Notes: a model not told the origin generated them from the letters alone. 53,141 nt of DNA from CAMDBL01 sp964498125 (GCA_964498125.1 CAZCGE010000021.1:1-53141); one strand, 5' to 3'; shown: positions 1-8,809, counted from the first letter of the stretch. Made by a program: numbers and translations.

Positions 1-543
1 GCCCGGCTGGCGGTGAGTTCGACCACGGTCGCCGCTCCGGCCGGGTCGCCGGCCAAGGTCAAGGTCGGCGACAAGGAGTTCGACGCCAAGAGCACGACCT
101 TCGCAAGAGACGTGGGCGCTGCCTTGACCGCCGCCGGCTACCCCTCGGCCAACGACCCGAGCATCGTCAAGATCCAGATCGAACCGAAGGATGGCTTGTA
201 TAACTTCGTCAAGATGTTCGACATCTTCGACGCACAGAAGCTGACATTGATCGGCATTCTGACCATCCTCGTCATCTACGTGACGATGGTCTACGGGCCG
301 ATCGCGGCCGCCCTGGTCGAATTCTTTCCGACCCGCATCCGCTACTCCGGCCTGTCGCTGCCTTATCACATCGGCAACGGCTGGTTCGGCGGCATGCTGC
401 CGGCGACCTCCTTTGCCATGGTGGCCCAGACCGGCGATATCTATTACGGACTGTGGTACCCGATCGTGGTGGCGCTGATGACCGTCATCATCGGTATCCT
501 GTTCGTGCCGGAAACCTACAAGCGCGACATCTTCAAGCAGTAG
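1..543 (+). CDS. MFS transporter, metabolite:H+ symporter (MHS) type, C-terminal part
   Basis: The reading frame is open from base 1, so the start lies upstream; about 180 residues are seen. It starts with a soluble, Ala/Lys/Asp-rich segment of about 75 residues. Three or four hydrophobic helices follow (IGILTILVIYVTMVYGPIAA, then LWYPIVVALMTVIIGILFV). The motif VEFFPTRIRYSGLSLPYHIG is typical of the MHS branch of the major facilitator superfamily (ProP/ShiA-like proton symporters), and the tail ends PETYKRDIFKQ. The soluble segment between late transmembrane helices is longer than in E. coli ProP-type carriers. The substrate cannot be inferred. A 30-codon membrane-peptide gene follows after 69 bases and may be cotranscribed. 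Confidence 0.85.
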   Translation, partial: ARLAVSSTTVAAPAGSPAKVKVGDKEFDAKSTTFARDVGAALTAAGYPSANDPSIVKIQIEPKDGLYNFVKMFDIFDAQKLTLIGILTILVIYVTMVYGPIAAALVEFFPTRIRYSGLSLPYHIGNGWFGGMLPATSFAMVAQTGDIYYGLWYPIVVALMTVIIGILFVPETYKRDIFKQ

Positions 544-612
544 CTGCAACGGCGGAGGACCGGGGCGCCATCGCCCCGGTTCCCGACCCCCAGACGCCTT
601 CAGGAGAGAGCA

Positions 613-705
613 ATGACACGGTTCCAGCGCATCTTGGGATTGACGCTCGCGTGCGGTGTCGTCGCCATCGGCATCGCCTACATGATCCTCGCGGTCATTC
701 GCTGA
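613..705 (+). CDS. 30-residue single-helix membrane peptide
   Basis: This is a short reading frame, ATG to TGA, of 30 residues. It has a basic N-terminus (MTRFQRILG) followed by one hydrophobic stretch ending in R, so one membrane helix is predicted. A clear Shine-Dalgarno sequence (AGGAGAG, 602-608) lies four bases before the ATG, which is the main reason to treat it as real. It sits between the MHS transporter and the metallophosphoesterase on the same strand. I do not recognise a family. By position it could be an accessory subunit of the transporter, but that is inference. Confidence 0.55.
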   Translation: MTRFQRILGLTLACGVVAIGIAYMILAVIR

Positions 706-745
706 AGGGGCCGCAACCGGCCGTTTCTGAAGTCTCTGGATCGCG

Positions 746-1486
746 ATGCTGATCGCCCTGCTCGCCGACATCCATGCCAACCGTGAGGCGTTCGCGGCCT
801 GTCTGGCCGACGCCGAGCGGGCCGGTGTCGACAGCTTTGTCTTCCTCGGCGATTTCGTCGGCTACGGGCCCGACCCGGCCTGGGTGGTGGAGCGTGCCGC
901 CGCGATGGTGGCGAACGGCGCGCTGGCGGTGCAAGGCAACCACGACGCCGCGCTCGTTGACGGCAGCGTGACAATGAGCGCTGTCGCGCAAGCCGCGATC
1001 ACATGGACAGGGCAGCAGCTCGGCGAGTCGCATCGCCAGTTCCTCGCCAGTCTGCCGCTCGACCTGAACGAGGACAATCGCCTTTACGTGCACGCCAGCG
1101 CTTGCGTGCCGCAAGACTGGATCTACGTGGTTGGCCCGCGCGAGGCCTTTCAGAGCTTCCGGGCCACGGCGCAGCGACTGACGTTCTGTGGCCACACACA
1201 CGTGCCGGCGCTGTTCAACGAGAGCGCCTCGACACTGCCCCAGCATCACGTGCCGATCGATGGCCAGCCGATGCCGCTACTGACGCAACGCCGGTGGCTC
1301 GCAGTGATCGGCGCGGTGGGCCAGCCGCGCGACCACAATCCGGCCGCCTGCTATGGGCTGTTCGATACCGAAAGCAGCCGTCTGACATATGTGCGGGTGC
1401 CTTACGACGCTGATATTACCGCCGCCAAGATCCGGACAGCGGGCCTGCCCGAGGCGCTCGCCACGCGCCTCGTCAGGGGAAGCTGA
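746..1486 (+). CDS. Metallophosphoesterase (calcineurin-like)
   Basis: A 246-residue protein with the full two-metal phosphoesterase motif set: D8-x-H10 (LADIHAN), G35-D36 (LGDFVGYGPDP), G64-N65-H66-D67, H116 (YVHAS) and G149-H150-T151-H152. The layout matches the YfcE/PPP-like group of bacterial phosphodiesterases and protein phosphatases. No signal peptide is visible, so it is probably cytoplasmic. The stop codon is four bases before the ATG of the kinase-Usp gene, so the two are very likely cotranscribed and translationally coupled. That pairing suggests, but does not prove, that it removes phosphate from targets of the kinase. A cyclic-nucleotide or diadenosine-polyphosphate substrate remains possible. 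Confidence 0.88.
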   Translation: MLIALLADIHANREAFAACLADAERAGVDSFVFLGDFVGYGPDPAWVVERAAAMVANGALAVQGNHDAALVDGSVTMSAVAQAAITWTGQQLGESHRQFLASLPLDLNEDNRLYVHASACVPQDWIYVVGPREAFQSFRATAQRLTFCGHTHVPALFNESASTLPQHHVPIDGQPMPLLTQRRWLAVIGAVGQPRDHNPAACYGLFDTESSRLTYVRVPYDADITAAKIRTAGLPEALATRLVRGS

Positions 1487-1490
1487 GCGC

Positions 1491-2951
1491 ATGGCGAAGG
1501 CACAGCTCACCGCCGGCATGACGATCGACGGCTTCCTGCTCGAAGAGCGCATGCATCGCGGCGGCATGGCCGCGATCTGGCGCGTCAGCCGCGACGATAT
1601 CGATTTCCCGATCGTCATGAAGGTGCCGTTCCTCGATTTCGAGGGCGGCCTGTCGCTGCTGGTCGGGTTCGAGGTCGAGCAGATGATCATGGCCGAGCTG
1701 AAGGGCCCGCACGTGCCGCGTTGGATCGCCAACGGCGATTTTTCGGTGATGCCCTACGTCGTCATGGAGTACGTAGCCGGACCGACACTGCTGAAGCGCG
1801 TCAACGAAAGGCAGATGACACTCGACGAGGTGATCGAGACCGGCATCGCCGTGGCGACAGCGCTCGGCGACCTGCACCAGCAGCACGTGCTGCATCTCGA
1901 TCTCAAGCCGGCCAACATCCTGTTCCGCCAAACCGGCGAGGCGGTGCTGATCGACTTCGGTCTGTCGCGTCACCAGCACCTGCCGGACCTACTGGAGGAA
2001 CAGTTCCACCGTCCAACCGGCACCACCGAGTACATGGCGCCGGAGCAGCTGCTGCGGGTTCGCTCGGATAAGCGCAGCGACATCTTTGCGCTGGGCGCCA
2101 TCCTCTACCAACTCGCGACCGGCGAATTGCCGTTCGGAGTGCCGCCTCGCATGAAGCAGGTGCGTCGCCGCGTCTGGCGCGATCCGGTTCCGCCGCGCGC
2201 ACTGCGACCCGAGATTCCGCCGTCACTGCAAGAGATCATGCTGAAGTGTCTCGAGCCGATCCCGGATGCACGCTATCGGAGCGCCGAGGATCTGATGTTC
2301 GACCTGCGCCACCTCGACCTTGTGGAGCTGACGGAGCGCGCCGAGCGGACGAGCCAAAGCGACTTCTGGACCGCGCTGCGGCGCAGGGCCCGGATGCCGG
2401 CAATCATGAAACAGATCGAGGCCAGCGCGACCAGACCGCCGCCGCGCGCGCCGATCATCCTGGTCGCGGTTGACCTGCGGCCGGGCCTTGATGACCTCAG
2501 GAACAGGCTGCTCGAGGCCAGTGCATCGGTGCTGGCCAACATGCCGGGCGCGCGCCTGGCTTGCGTCAACGTCATGCCGACGTCGCTGATCGCGATCGAC
2601 GAGAATGTCGACGCGGCCGGAGAGAATGTTCACGTGCAGAGGCTGGTCGAACTCCGGACTTGGGCACAGCCGCTGCAGCTGCCGCGGGGCAAGATCACGT
2701 ACCATCTGCTGGAGTCCCGCAACATCCCCGCCGCCGTGCTCGACTTCGCGCGCTCGAACCACGTGCATCATCTGGTCCTGGGCGCCCCGACCACCGGCGG
2801 GGCCTATTCAGGCGGCGTCACGGCCCAGATCACAACGGACGCACCGTGCAGCGTCACGGTCGTGCGCGCGACCGAGGCCGGCAGCCGCGCGGTGGCGGGT
2901 GATCCCGCATCGTCCCGTCGCGTAGCGGATCCATCCGGAAAAGCTCGATAG
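1491..2951 (+). CDS. Hanks-type Ser/Thr protein kinase fused to a universal stress protein domain
   Basis: Start chosen at ATG 1491 (AGGGGA ten bases upstream); the frame is also open further upstream but overlaps the phosphoesterase gene. It encodes 486 residues. Kinase domain, about 10-290: Gly-rich loop HRGGMAAIW, K44 (VMK), catalytic loop H135-L-D137-L-K139-PAN, D155-F-G, A183-P-E185 and SDIFALGAILYQL. The catalytic loop is HLD rather than HRD, so this is a non-RD kinase whose activity may not depend on activation-loop phosphorylation. Residues about 320-460 form a UspA-like fold (PIILVAVDL near the start, HHLVLGAP and CSVTVVR near the end). No transmembrane segment is seen, unlike PknB-type receptors. 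The Usp domain may bind nucleotide and act as a sensor; this is inferred. Confidence 0.9.
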   Translation: MAKAQLTAGMTIDGFLLEERMHRGGMAAIWRVSRDDIDFPIVMKVPFLDFEGGLSLLVGFEVEQMIMAELKGPHVPRWIANGDFSVMPYVVMEYVAGPTLLKRVNERQMTLDEVIETGIAVATALGDLHQQHVLHLDLKPANILFRQTGEAVLIDFGLSRHQHLPDLLEEQFHRPTGTTEYMAPEQLLRVRSDKRSDIFALGAILYQLATGELPFGVPPRMKQVRRRVWRDPVPPRALRPEIPPSLQEIMLKCLEPIPDARYRSAEDLMFDLRHLDLVELTERAERTSQSDFWTALRRRARMPAIMKQIEASATRPPPRAPIILVAVDLRPGLDDLRNRLLEASASVLANMPGARLACVNVMPTSLIAIDENVDAAGENVHVQRLVELRTWAQPLQLPRGKITYHLLESRNIPAAVLDFARSNHVHHLVLGAPTTGGAYSGGVTAQITTDAPCSVTVVRATEAGSRAVAGDPASSRRVADPSGKAR

Positions 2952-3077
2952 GGAATGCAGCACCGAGCGGACGAGCCATTGCAATCCAAGGCAACGAGGT
3001 GATGCGGAAGCGCATAACCTTGCTTGCCGGTGGCATGAGCGGCCGACGCGATTCGAGCTGCAACCAAAATGCATTGC

Positions 3078-3106
3078 TGCATTGCAACATTCAATGTTGC
3101 AATGCA
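3078..3106. promoter_or_regulatory. Perfect 14-bp palindrome upstream of the phasin gene, candidate operator
   Basis: Two perfect 14-base arms (TGCATTGCAACATT and its complement) are separated by one base, 116 bases upstream of the phasin ATG. The overlapping sequence is rich in TGC/GCA steps (GCATTGCTGCATTGCAACA). Phasin genes are commonly repressed by PhaR, which binds TGC/GCA-type sites in alphaproteobacteria, so a PhaR operator is the natural reading. A plain RNA hairpin is the alternative. No phaR gene is in the window. Confidence 0.5.
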
Positions 3107-3222
3107 ACATGGATGTGCTATCCATGCGCACCGGCCTCCGCGGGAGGCGGGCCCGACCACACCGGCGCCATCACCGAGCCGATTGAACGTCGCGCACAAC
3201 AACCGAAACAACGGAGCCGACC

Positions 3223-3672
3223 ATGACCGACCAATTCACCAAACCATTCACGAATTTGCTCAAGACGGCGCAATACGGCCAGTTGCCGGAGCATGTGCAG
3301 ACCCTGGTCCAGGACGGCCTGAGCAAGTCCCGCGAGGCGACGCTGAGGTCGATCGCCGCGGCCAAGGACGGCGCCGAGGCGTTTGGCAAGGTCAACCTCG
3401 GCGCTCCGAAGGAGACCGGCGAGCTTGCCGCGATGGTGTTTGACAATGCCATTGCCAACACCGAGGCCACATATACTGCCGCCCAGGCGATCGCCCAGGC
3501 GAAGTCGCCGGTCGAGGTGGCGCAGCTTCAGGCCAAGTTCATACAGGCCCAGTTCGCCATAATCGGCGAGCAGACCAAGGAGCTGTTCGAACTCTCGACC
3601 AATATCGCGCAAAAGACAGCCGAAGCCGTCACCGGGTTCGCCTCGAAGTCCATGGCTCAGTACAAGGCCTGA
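3223..3672 (+). CDS. Phasin family protein
   Basis: A 149-residue, alanine- and lysine-rich, largely helical protein without signal or membrane segment (MTDQFTKPFTNLLKTAQYGQ at the start, ITGFASKSMAQYKA-like end, actual residues VTGFASKSMAQYKA). The pattern LPEHVQTLVQDGLSKSREA, then AIAQAKSPVEVAQLQAKF and Q.KELFELS, is typical of the Phasin_2 family. Phasins coat polyhydroxyalkanoate granules and influence granule number and size. GGAG lies seven bases before the ATG. It is monocistronic: a hairpin at 3724-3744 follows the stop, and a strong palindrome lies in the leader. No PHA synthase or depolymerase gene is in the window. Confidence 0.88.
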   Translation: MTDQFTKPFTNLLKTAQYGQLPEHVQTLVQDGLSKSREATLRSIAAAKDGAEAFGKVNLGAPKETGELAAMVFDNAIANTEATYTAAQAIAQAKSPVEVAQLQAKFIQAQFAIIGEQTKELFELSTNIAQKTAEAVTGFASKSMAQYKA

Positions 3673-3723
3673 CGATCGGAACGAACCTCGAACGCTATCG
3701 CTGGTCTATCTTCTTGGAGCGGC

Positions 3724-3744
3724 CCCTCGCCGAAGGGGCGAGGG
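3724..3744 (+). terminator. Hairpin after the phasin gene, possible terminator
   Basis: CCCTCGCC (3724-3731) and GGCGAGGG (3737-3744) form a perfect 8-bp stem with a five-base loop, 51 bases after the phasin stop. There is no T-run after it, so it may be an RNA-stabilising hairpin or part of the repeat-rich stretch that follows rather than a classical intrinsic terminator. Confidence 0.4.
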
Positions 3745-4079
3745 TCGCGCTTACCGCGCGACAAGCATTGGCCGCGCGACCGAGCCCCGCCTGGCAGGCG
3801 GCCGCGGGTCTCGCCCCTACCGGGCGACGATCGCTCCGCCCGAACAAGATCGCAATGGCGCCATGCCGATGATCGCCACGGCCACCACGAGCGTAACACG
3901 GTGCTCGGTCCGTCAAGGTCACACCGTGCGGCTGGCCGCCCTCAATTTCAGATCGCAATTTCAATCACATAAGTGTTCATAGTTTCATTCCTTCCCGCTC
4001 ACCAATGTTTTCAATGGGTTGCTCAATGTTTCCTCAGTTCGCGAGGGGTACAAACCGGGCTCCCACCTTTCTCACCCCT

Positions 4080-4162
4080 CCACCGCCTTCCCGGAAACCG
4101 GGCCCTGAAATGCGGTGATGGCGGCGCACACCGTTGCGGCGCGGTTTCCGGGAAGGCGGTGG
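4080..4162. repeat. Inverted repeat with perfect 21-bp arms
   Basis: Arms at 4080-4100 and 4142-4162 are exact reverse complements over 21 bases (the core includes CGCCTTCCCGGAAACCG), separated by 41 bases. This could be the ends of a small miniature element or a large RNA hairpin. No direct target duplication is evident and no transposase is nearby. Confidence 0.75.
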
Positions 4163-4251
4163 CGAAGGAGAAGGACGGCGCACGTGGAGCACTAATTGTT
4201 CCGCGCCTGTTAACGGTGTTCGCCGTGCCACGGCAGGTTCGGCTTTGGATT

Positions 4252-4284
4252 TGGCGCTATACTTGCCACTGGCGCTATACTTGC
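4252..4284. repeat. Two direct copies of a 15-base sequence, 18-bp period
   Basis: TGGCGCTATACTTGC occurs at 4252-4266 and again at 4270-4284, start to start 18 bp. It lies about 80-110 bases before the start of the truncated sensor gene. Near-helical spacing of direct repeats is typical of activator or response-regulator binding sites. It may be the old control region of the broken gene. Confidence 0.6.
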
Positions 4285-4364
4285 AAACTGAGTGCTCACT
4301 ATGATGTGTGAGATCCCGCACGCCGTACGGGTTCGATAACTGCATCTTGCCGGACCCCCGGGGC

Positions 4365-4744
4365 ATGCTGTTCTCAGTCATTTACCGCTGGATCATCGAC
4401 CTCGCCATGACGGCCAGGGCGCATTGGCGCGCTCTCGGATTGACGACGAAATTCCTTATTGTCGCGATCATTCCGATCGGCTTCAACCTCTTGATACTGG
4501 GCGGCTGGGTGAGCCGCCAGGTCGCCGACGGCGTCGTCCACCAGAGCGCAACGGCGACCGCGTTGTATGTCGACTCGTTCGTCGAGCCATTGGTGCAGAC
4601 CTCGCGCAGGCGAACGATTTGACACCCATTTCCATCGCTGGGCTCCAGTCCGTACTGACAAGGAAACCCAACGTTCGCAACCGCGTCGAGGCGGCCCTGA
4701 CGTTGCTGAAAGGCCAGCGCGGAGCGACAGGCAAGGGTGCCTGA
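4365..4744 (+). pseudogene. Broken N-terminal fragment of a membrane sensor protein (histidine-kinase type)
   Basis: The first frame (ATG 4365 or 4407) gives LTTKFLIVAIIPIGFNLLILGGWVSRQVADGVV, a typical N-terminal membrane helix and the start of the extracytoplasmic region of a sensor kinase (…ATALYVDSFVEPLVQ). It stops at 4622 with TSRRRTI. Shifting frame near 4606 restores a sensible continuation, D-LAQANDLTPISIAGLQSVL, which runs to a stop at 4744. No dimerisation, ATPase or other signalling domain follows. The gene therefore carries a frameshift and has lost its 3' portion. The family is inferred from the leader and sensor-like segment only. Confidence 0.55.
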
Positions 4745-4799
4745 TCCGGTGCGCTGATTGGCGGTCGTGCGATGTGTCCGTCCCCTGACTTCAACCCAA

Positions 4800-6041
<1,242 letters not shown>

Positions 6042-6165
6042 CGCACGCGCGATGTGGCGCCACGTCGGCTCGCACGACGCCAATCGCACCCTCCGCTGAC
6101 GTGCACGGATGGGCCCAGCACGTGGAAGATTTCCTGCTCCGGCGCCAACAGCCGGTGCGCCGAAT

Positions 6166-6253
6166 TCGTCATGTCGGCGAAGGCCGGCACCCACGACCGG
6201 CCGCACGATGCGTTGAGGCGTGCCGTAGGTCCCGACCTTCGTCGGGATGACGA
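6166..6253. repeat. Extragenic imperfect palindrome (REP-like)
   Basis: Imperfect arms at 6166-6190 and 6229-6253 pair over 25 bases with about six mismatches. Both outer ends read TCGTCAT going inward, followed by (C/G)(C/T)CG(A/G)CGAAGG. The plus strand translates as MSAKAGTHD, a signature I know from a family of palindromic repeats between proteobacterial genes. It sits between the decarboxylase and the muramidase genes and may stabilise or separate their transcripts. Confidence 0.65.
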
Positions 6254-6313
6254 GAGGAGTGGACGTCTCGCGAGAATACTGCAACACCCACAAATTGCGC
6301 GCCGCCAATACCA

Positions 6314-7981
6314 CTACCCCACCTTGCCATCGACATGCACATCCAACAGCACGGGGCCGTTGACGGCACGAGCCTTGGCCAAGGCCTCGGGCAGCATGTC
6401 GGCGCGGTCGATGCGGTGCGCCTGCATTCCCATGGAGGTTGCGAGGCCGACGAAATCGATAGCCGGCTCCTTGAAGTCCATGCCGACGAAGCGCCGGCTG
6501 CCGTGGAACGCCAGCAGCCGCTGTTTGATGATGCGATAACCGCCGTTGTTGCAGATGACGTAGGTGATCGGCAGCTTATGGTGCGCCGCCGTCCACAGCG
6601 CCTGAATCGAGTACATGGCGCTGCCGTCGCCGACCATGCAGACGATGCGCTTGCCCGGCTGCGCCAGCGAGACGCCGACCGCGGCCGGCACGCTCCAGCC
6701 GATGCCACCACTGGCGTAGGCGCAGTAATCATAGCGGTGCCGATAGGCGAGTAGATCGCCGATGTGGCGGCCCGTGGTCAGTCCCTCGAATACCATCGTG
6801 CTGTCGCGGCCGAGCGACTCGACGACCTGCAGCGTCATCCAATCAGGATTGATCGGCGAGGCCTTGCCCTGGCTTTCCAAGTTGGCGACCAGCTTGCGGC
6901 GCTTGGCGGTCCAGTTGCCCTCGGCCAGCGCCGCCACGCGCGCCTTGGCTTTGGCCTGAAGTTTTGCGCCGCCCTTCTTCGCCAGCACCGGCAGCAGCGC
7001 GCGGATCGTTTCGCCCACGTCCGCCTTCAGCGCCAGCGTGGCCGGATAGTTCTTGGCCAGCTCCCAGTCGACGAGGCCGATCTGGACGATGGCAAGGTTT
7101 TCCGGCACCGGCTCGGTCTCGCTCATCACCGACATGCGCATGAAGTCGGCACCGACCGATATGACGAGGTCGTGCTTTTCCAGCAGGCCGCGCACGAAGC
7201 GCTGGTCGCGCGGCAGCGTGCCCATGTAGCAGGCCCGTTCCGACAGGAAGTGCGAGCCAAAACAGGAGGTATTCTGCCAGGCCGGGCTGCCGATGGCCTC
7301 GCTGAGGTCGGCGGCCTCGGCAAGCGCATCCGACTTGACGATCTCGTCGCCGACGATCATCACCGGCCGCTCGGCGGCGAGCAGCAGGTCGGCGAGTTTG
7401 TCAACCAAGTCCGGTGCCGGCAGCACCCGCGATTCCACCCGGCTCGAGCGAGCCAGATCGATGCCGGCTTCGGCATTGAGAATGTCGCCGGGCAGCGAAA
7501 TGAAAACCGGGCCGGTCGGCGGCGTGGTCGCGATCTTGGCGGCGCGGCGCACGATGCGCGGCAGGTCCTGCAGCCGCGTCACCTCGACCGCCCACTTGAC
7601 CAGCGGCTGGGCGATGGGCACCAGCGGGTCGTAGAGCAGCGGCTCGGTCAGGCCATGGCCTTGCTCCTGCTGACCCGCGGTCAGGATCAATGGCGTGCCG
7701 GTGAACTTGGCATTGTAGAGCGCGCCCATGGCATTGCCGAGACCGGGCGCCACGTGGACGTTGGCGGCGACCAGCTTGCCTGAAGCACGCGAGAAGCCGT
7801 CGGCCATGGTGACGACCAGGCTCTCCTGCAGGCCCAGCACGTAGTTCAGTTCCGGATGATCGGCCAGCGCATGCATGATCGGCAGTTCGGTGGTGCCCGG
7901 ATTGCCGAACAAGTGCGTCACGCCCTCGTCCTTCAAGAGCGCCAGGAACGCCGAGCGCCCCGTGATGGTATTAACTGTCAT
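6314..7981 (-). CDS. Thiamine-diphosphate-dependent decarboxylase, benzoylformate decarboxylase-like
   Basis: 555 residues from ATG 7981, with GGGAGGA nine bases upstream. It has the three-domain ThDP architecture of the acetolactate synthase/decarboxylase superfamily: E53 in LQESLVVTMADG activates the cofactor, and G451-D-G…N478-N binds ThDP and Mg. The N-terminal FGNPGTTELP and the segment with H76 (ANVHVAPGLGNAMGALYNA) match benzoylformate decarboxylase, in which the equivalent His and a Ser (here T in GTTELP) are catalytic. The substrate is probably a 2-oxo acid, but the S-to-T change leaves this open. No mandelate-pathway genes are adjacent. Confidence 0.85.
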   Translation of the reverse strand: MTVNTITGRSAFLALLKDEGVTHLFGNPGTTELPIMHALADHPELNYVLGLQESLVVTMADGFSRASGKLVAANVHVAPGLGNAMGALYNAKFTGTPLILTAGQQEQGHGLTEPLLYDPLVPIAQPLVKWAVEVTRLQDLPRIVRRAAKIATTPPTGPVFISLPGDILNAEAGIDLARSSRVESRVLPAPDLVDKLADLLLAAERPVMIVGDEIVKSDALAEAADLSEAIGSPAWQNTSCFGSHFLSERACYMGTLPRDQRFVRGLLEKHDLVISVGADFMRMSVMSETEPVPENLAIVQIGLVDWELAKNYPATLALKADVGETIRALLPVLAKKGGAKLQAKAKARVAALAEGNWTAKRRKLVANLESQGKASPINPDWMTLQVVESLGRDSTMVFEGLTTGRHIGDLLAYRHRYDYCAYASGGIGWSVPAAVGVSLAQPGKRIVCMVGDGSAMYSIQALWTAAHHKLPITYVICNNGGYRIIKQRLLAFHGSRRFVGMDFKEPAIDFVGLATSMGMQAHRIDRADMLPEALAKARAVNGPVLLDVHVDGKVG

Positions 7982-8149
7982 GCGTTGATCCTCCCGTGCC
8001 GCGCCTGGCAAGCATTGCGTGTTGCCGACCATAGGGCGGTGGTGCGCGGAAAAAGGCAAGCCTTCCTCGCGCAGCTCGGCCTCGCGGGCAAGGCATGGGT
8101 CGACGCCGGCCGATGCGCGCGCGCCGCGGCCTGTGCGGCAGGGCGTCGC

Positions 8150-8479
8150 TCAGGCATGCGTTTCGACGAGCTTCTTGATGACTTGCCGGCGATCGACGCC
8201 GGTTCGCGTCTCGACCACGACGCCATCTTTCAGGAACACCAGCGTCGGCACCGCGCAAATGTTGAAGCGCTGCACGAGACCCGGGTTCGGACCGGCCTCG
8301 ATCGTGGCGATGCGCACGCTGTCTGGCAGGCTCGGCGCCAGTTCGGTCAGCAGGCGCGTGAGTTGCTTGCAGGGCACACAGCCTTCGGCCCAGAAGTCGA
8401 GCAGCACGAGGCCGCCGTGTTGGGCGATCTCGGTCTCGAACGTCGCCTCGTCGATGGTCCGCAATTCGGCGGTGCGCAC
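8150..8479 (-). CDS. Thioredoxin-family protein with CVPC active site
   Basis: A GTG at 8479 with AAGGTGGAG eight bases upstream gives 109 residues, the usual thioredoxin length. Longer in-frame starts (ATG 8506, TTG 8578) add an N-terminus with CPSC but have poor ribosome sites. The fold is complete: LVLLDFWAEGC34-V-P-C37, IATIEAGPNPGLVQRFNICAVPTLVFLKDG with the cis-Pro, and a final helix. The active site is CVPC instead of CGPC, and WAEG replaces WA.W, which should alter redox potential. If the longer start were used, the CPSC pair might bind zinc as in thioredoxin 2. It probably acts as a cytoplasmic disulfide reductase. Confidence 0.82.
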   Translation of the reverse strand: MRTAELRTIDEATFETEIAQHGGLVLLDFWAEGCVPCKQLTRLLTELAPSLPDSVRIATIEAGPNPGLVQRFNICAVPTLVFLKDGVVVETRTGVDRRQVIKKLVETHA

Positions 8480-8680
8480 AACAGGGTCTCCACCTTGCCA
8501 AGGCATATGTCGAGTGAAACTGACATACGCAGCTTGTCCCGACAAGCGCTCGACGTTGGCACACGACGGACACGGCAAATCACATCCGCGAGCAGGATGG
8601 GCAGAATCAGCCGGCGACGATGATCATTTGGATCCCAGCGCGACCTTTAGGACCATGGCGTTGCATGACGAGGCGCCGGC
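8480..8680. other. Non-coding stretch before the repeat
   Basis: The thioredoxin leader and about 200 bases without a supported gene. The possible N-terminal extension of the thioredoxin (to 8578) lies here. Nothing else is visible before the interspersed repeat at 8681. Confidence 0.4.
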
Positions 8681-8786
8681 CTAGAGCATTTTCCGCCAAA
8701 GTGGGCACCGGTTTGGCGTAGAAAATGCGACAAACAAAGGACTAGAGCGCTTTCCCCTGATTCAGTTGGAGTGGAGAGCACTCTAG
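8681..8786 (+). repeat. Interspersed repeat, copy 1 (CTAGAGCATTTTCC family)
   Basis: Bases 8681-8755 match the reverse complement of 31444-31518 at 72 of 75 positions. The element folds: GCATTTTC-CGCCAAA pairs with TTTGGCG-TA-GAAAATGC. In this copy a second imperfect stem follows, between CTAGAGCGCTTTCC (8742-8755) and GGAGAGCACTCTAG (8773-8786). Both boundaries carry CTAGAG or its complement. It lies 24 bases after the end of the HlyC-like gene. Confidence 0.88.
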
Positions 8787-8809
8787 GCCGCCACCTCGTG
8801 CGCCAAACC

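Larger units (their letters stand above)
3745..4364. other. Repeat-rich non-coding stretch
   Basis: No convincing gene lies between the phasin hairpin and the broken sensor gene. An open frame exists (3973-4311, 112 codons), but it runs through a long inverted repeat and a tandem repeat and resembles no family I know. The first part is full of short GC-rich self-complementary segments; the second holds the two repeats described separately. The region looks like an accumulation site for small repeats. Confidence 0.5.

Noticed and set aside
3973..4311. A 112-codon open frame on the plus strand
   Set aside because: It crosses the 21-bp inverted repeat and the tandem repeat, has no ribosome site and no family resemblance.
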